Below the pieces are notes generated by a model. The model was not told where the DNA came from. It ran no database searches and was given only the letters and a program-made list of their open reading frames with translations. Below are positions 48,333 to 50,740 of a stretch of DNA of 50,740 nucleotides, in pieces. The stretch spans positions 1 to 50,740 of the forward strand of contig JACQXX010000113.1 of assembly GCA_016208495.1 (NCBI GenBank). The letters run 5' to 3'. The stretch's first letter is position 1; each line of letters opens with the position of its first letter. This DNA is from Acidobacteriota bacterium. Lineage in GTDB: Bacteria; Acidobacteriota; Blastocatellia; Chloracidobacteriales; Chloracidobacteriaceae. Both the position numbers and the translations under genes were made by a program.

Positions 48333-50574
48333 CTCCCGTATTCGGCTGAGCCTGACCAACCGGCAGATGTGGCCGGTGCGAAGGCTCTTCGACCAGTTGT
48401 GCCGATGGACGGTCCACAAAGTACCGGAACACAAACCATCCGAGCGCAAACACGCCGACTGAAAACAGGGTGTCTCCGATCACACGCAGCCACCGCAGTT
48501 TATCCATCAGACCGGTTTGTAAAAATTCCGCCGAACGGGCATACCACGTGCCATGTTCAATGGCGGCCCAGGTCTGGAGCAATCCAATCGGAAGCAAACT
48601 CAACACCACCATTAAGATCAGCCCCAGGTTGATGGACCAGAAGGCCACCGCCAGCGATTTGGTATGCCAGACCTTTTCCGGCTGATAGGCTCGCAGGCAG
48701 AACAGCATCAATCCAATCCCCAGCATTCCATATACTCCAAACAGCGCCGTGTGGCCGTGAACCGGCGTTAAGTTCAATCCCTGCATATAGTACAGCGCAA
48801 CTGGCGGATTGATCAGGAAACCAAACAACCCGGCACCAACCAGATTCCAAAATGCCACGCCAACAAAGAAGTAAATCACCCAGCGATAGGCAGCGAGCCA
48901 TTCAGCCGCTTTTGAGAGGCGCAGATTTTCCCAGGCTTCAAAACCGACCAGCACCAGCGGCACAATTTCCAGCGCGCTAAACGTTGCGCCCAGGGCCAGC
49001 ACCATCGTTGGCGTCCCAGTAAAGTACAGATGGTGGAATGTCCCGATAATGCCTCCGGTCAAATAGATGATGGTTGAAAACAACACCGCTTTGGTTGCGG
49101 TTTTGATGGATAATAATTGAAGCCGCGTAAACAGGAAGGCAATCACCACTGTGGCAAAGACTTCAAAGAACCCTTCGACCCACAGGTGAACCACCCACCA
49201 GCGCCAGTATTCCGCCCGCACAATGTGGCTATGTTTGCCATACATCAAACCGGCGCTGTAGAAGAGCGGAATGGCAATACTCGCAATCACAAACAATGTC
49301 AGGAGCGATTTAGCTTCTTTCGCTGCCAGCAAAGCCGGTTTAATCGCACGCCAGACCAGCCACAACCAGAACACCATCCCGCCCAGGAGCGCAATCTGCC
49401 AGAACCGCCCAAGGTCAACGTATTCATAGCCTTGCGTTCCAAACCAGAACCACAATTCACCTAACTTTTGATGCACACCCAAAAGCTCTCCGATGAGCGA
49501 ACCACCGACCACGAAAATGAGCGCCCCAAACAGAATGTCCACGCCAAGCTTCTGTCCTTTGGGCTCGCTGCCGCCAATTGCCGGCGCGACAAACAATCCG
49601 GTCGCCAGCCACGAGGTCGCAATCCAGAACAACCCAATCTGGAGATGCCAGATCCGGGCCACCGAATACGGCAAATATTTGGCCAGCGGAATGCCATAAA
49701 AGCCGTTGCCTTCGACGCCATAGTGCGCCGTAATCGCCCCCATAATCACCTGAACCACAATCAAGGCCGTGACAATGATGAAGTATTTCATCGTGGCACG
49801 TTGTGAAGGCGTCACATTCATTCCAAGCAACGGGTCGCGAAGCGGTATTTCGTTTGATTCAGATTCCTTTTTCTCTGATCCCATATACCAGACCAGTGCA
49901 CCAATCCCGGCCAGCAATAAAATGATACTGAAGATGCTCCACATCACGGCACTGGCGGTTGGGACGTTGCCAATCAACGGTTCGTGCGGCCAGTTGTTGG
50001 TGTAAGTAATGGCTTCGCCGGGACGGTTAGTTGCGCATACCCACGAAGTCCACCAGAAGAACGTACTCATTTCCCTGCCTCTGGTCGCATCGGTCAGCGC
50101 ACCAGGAGGGATCGCGTAGGCGTCTTTGCCGCTGGCGAAAACACCTTTGTAGTACTGGGACAACACTGTGAAAGCTTCGGCCCGAACTCGACTCACTGTG
50201 ATTTGTTGTTTGACGGGATCATAGGTATTGGTTCGGAGTTCCTGTTTTAACCGTTCCCGAAATGCCGCCTGTTGTTCGGCTGACAAACTGGCATAGTCAG
50301 TTCCATTGGCTTCCCGTGACCAGCGATTGAGAATGTATTCGGCTTCCCGATGGAGCCAGTCGGCTGACCAGTCGGGCGCGACATAGGCCCCATGTCCAAA
50401 AATCGAGCCAATTGATTGTCCGCCAAGCGACTGCCAGACGGCCTGCCCGCGCTGAATTTCTCCGGGAGCAATGACTTCCTGACCATCAACCGAGACAACG
50501 CGAATCGGAATCGGCGGGGCTTCGGAAATGGTTTTGTATCCGACACCACCCAGTACCGCGAACGAAATCGCCAC
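48328..50574 (-). CDS. norZ: quinol-dependent nitric oxide reductase (qNOR), 5' end damaged or mis-framed
   Basis: 748 aa as read. Residues 15-200 form the periplasmic cytochrome-c-like domain of qNOR (GGQSIGSIFGHGAYVAPDWSADWLHRE), which lacks a haem c site in this family. The rest is a 12-helix haem-copper-oxidase-type core with conserved histidines (GTFHHLYFTG, GHTALFGVYG, IWHLQIG). It reduces NO to N2O using quinol in the inner membrane. The start at GTG 50574 falls inside the first helix. The residues before it in the same frame (KLWITLGCV) look like the true N-terminus but follow a TGA, and no start codon is available. A GTG at 50614 would serve if AAAA at 50600-50603 were one base shorter. 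Confidence 0.93.
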   Translation of the reverse strand: MAISFAVLGGVGYKTISEAPPIPIRVVSVDGQEVIAPGEIQRGQAVWQSLGGQSIGSIFGHGAYVAPDWSADWLHREAEYILNRWSREANGTDYASLSAEQQAAFRERLKQELRTNTYDPVKQQITVSRVRAEAFTVLSQYYKGVFASGKDAYAIPPGALTDATRGREMSTFFWWTSWVCATNRPGEAITYTNNWPHEPLIGNVPTASAVMWSIFSIILLLAGIGALVWYMGSEKKESESNEIPLRDPLLGMNVTPSQRATMKYFIIVTALIVVQVIMGAITAHYGVEGNGFYGIPLAKYLPYSVARIWHLQIGLFWIATSWLATGLFVAPAIGGSEPKGQKLGVDILFGALIFVVGGSLIGELLGVHQKLGELWFWFGTQGYEYVDLGRFWQIALLGGMVFWLWLVWRAIKPALLAAKEAKSLLTLFVIASIAIPLFYSAGLMYGKHSHIVRAEYWRWWVVHLWVEGFFEVFATVVIAFLFTRLQLLSIKTATKAVLFSTIIYLTGGIIGTFHHLYFTGTPTMVLALGATFSALEIVPLVLVGFEAWENLRLSKAAEWLAAYRWVIYFFVGVAFWNLVGAGLFGFLINPPVALYYMQGLNLTPVHGHTALFGVYGMLGIGLMLFCLRAYQPEKVWHTKSLAVAFWSINLGLILMVVLSLLPIGLLQTWAAIEHGTWYARSAEFLQTGLMDKLRWLRVIGDTLFSVGVFALGWFVFRYFVDRPSAQLVEEPSHRPHLPVGQAQPNTGD

Positions 50575-50631
50575 GACACAGCCAAGCGTGATCCAAAGCT
50601 TTTCTTTCTGTCACAAATCCTGTGATCAAGA

Positions 50632-50740
50632 TTAGGCAGCCAAATCCTCGAAATCCCATAAGGAAGGCCATTGTTGGTTGAGTTCAACGACTTTCAAAAC
50701 GGCGAGGGCTTTACTGCCCGTGCGACTCCAGCTCATGGCA
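50632..50740 (-). CDS. C-terminal fragment of a possible transposase (runs off the window)
   Basis: The frame reads in from the right edge as MSWSRTGSKALAVLKVVELNQ...PSLWDFEDLAA and ends at TAA (50634-50632). The pattern 'WS-x2-G-x2-A-x-L-x(L/V)...L-N-x2-W-x3-W' is similar to the C-terminus of DDE transposases of the ISKra4 or UPF0236 type. The match is from memory and short. Its stop is only about 20 bases from the start region of the NO reductase gene, so an IS insertion may have removed that gene's original start. Confidence 0.4.
   Translation of the reverse strand, partial: AMSWSRTGSKALAVLKVVELNQQWPSLWDFEDLAA

Overview
The window looks like chromosomal sequence from a free-living Gram-negative bacterium with a large, repeat-rich genome. 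My best guess is Acidobacteriota, class Blastocatellia or similar. This is an inference from gene content: a Reg_prop sensor kinase, secreted M61 and M12B-like peptidases, a Uma2 protein, a LipB-Nudix fusion, Omp85 and RND/TolC envelope proteins, and lipoboxes. No rRNA, tRNA, CRISPR array or complete IS was recognised. Base composition and coding style look even throughout. The only hint of a classical transposon is a C-terminal transposase-like fragment at the right edge.

Layout. 1-8 kb: end of a secreted protein, a secreted unknown, a STAS protein, a 1296-aa propeller histidine kinase, an unknown protein and a lipoprotein. 8-16 kb: M61 peptidase, a decayed gene, HrpB helicase, a small antitoxin-like protein, a YhhN protein whose C-terminus is replaced by a heptamer array, an AbrB-like protein and LipB-Nudix. 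16-24 kb: M12B-like lipoprotein peptidase, Uma2 protein, CbbQ/NorQ ATPase, YfbK-like vWA protein and an ATP/ADP-carrier-like transporter. 24-30 kb: a secreted kinase-like protein beside an Omp85 barrel, then a cNMP-binding histidine kinase beside a REC-thioredoxin reductase fusion. 30-40 kb: an RND efflux operon (STAS, TolC, adaptor, RND) with a good sigma-54 promoter, divergent from a GAF-GAF sigma-54 activator. 40-48 kb: APC permease, ECF sigma/anti-sigma/membrane protein group, small unknowns, HemN, SRPBCC protein and a lipoprotein. 48-50.7 kb: quinol nitric oxide reductase with a damaged 5' end.

Most unusual feature. The intergenic DNA is built from several families of short, non-coding, MITE-like elements. 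The best defined family is about 95-105 bp long. It has terminal inverted repeats (ATACCATTTTGG / CCAAAATGGTAT), a short tandem array of a 7-bp unit just inside one end (the head), and a conserved AT-rich tail. Copies carry different heptamers (GGGTTCA, AGTCAGT, GATGAAT, GAATTAT, AATGAAG), but the period stays at 7. Heads usually lie within a few tens of bases of a start or stop codon, and several supply coding sequence: the stop codon of the sigma factor comes from such an element. Related heptamer arrays (GGGTTCC, 15 perfect copies at one site) run into the YhhN-like gene, the HrpB C-terminus and the M61 signal peptide. A second family (GGGCTGAA...TTCAGCCC, with a CATCCCT array) has left an in-frame insert of about 25 residues inside HrpB. 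Heptamer repeats (STRRs) are known from filamentous cyanobacteria. Their packaging inside inverted-repeat elements that touch gene ends is what I would check first.

All element boundaries and alignments were made by eye. Protein functions come from motif recognition, not database searches.
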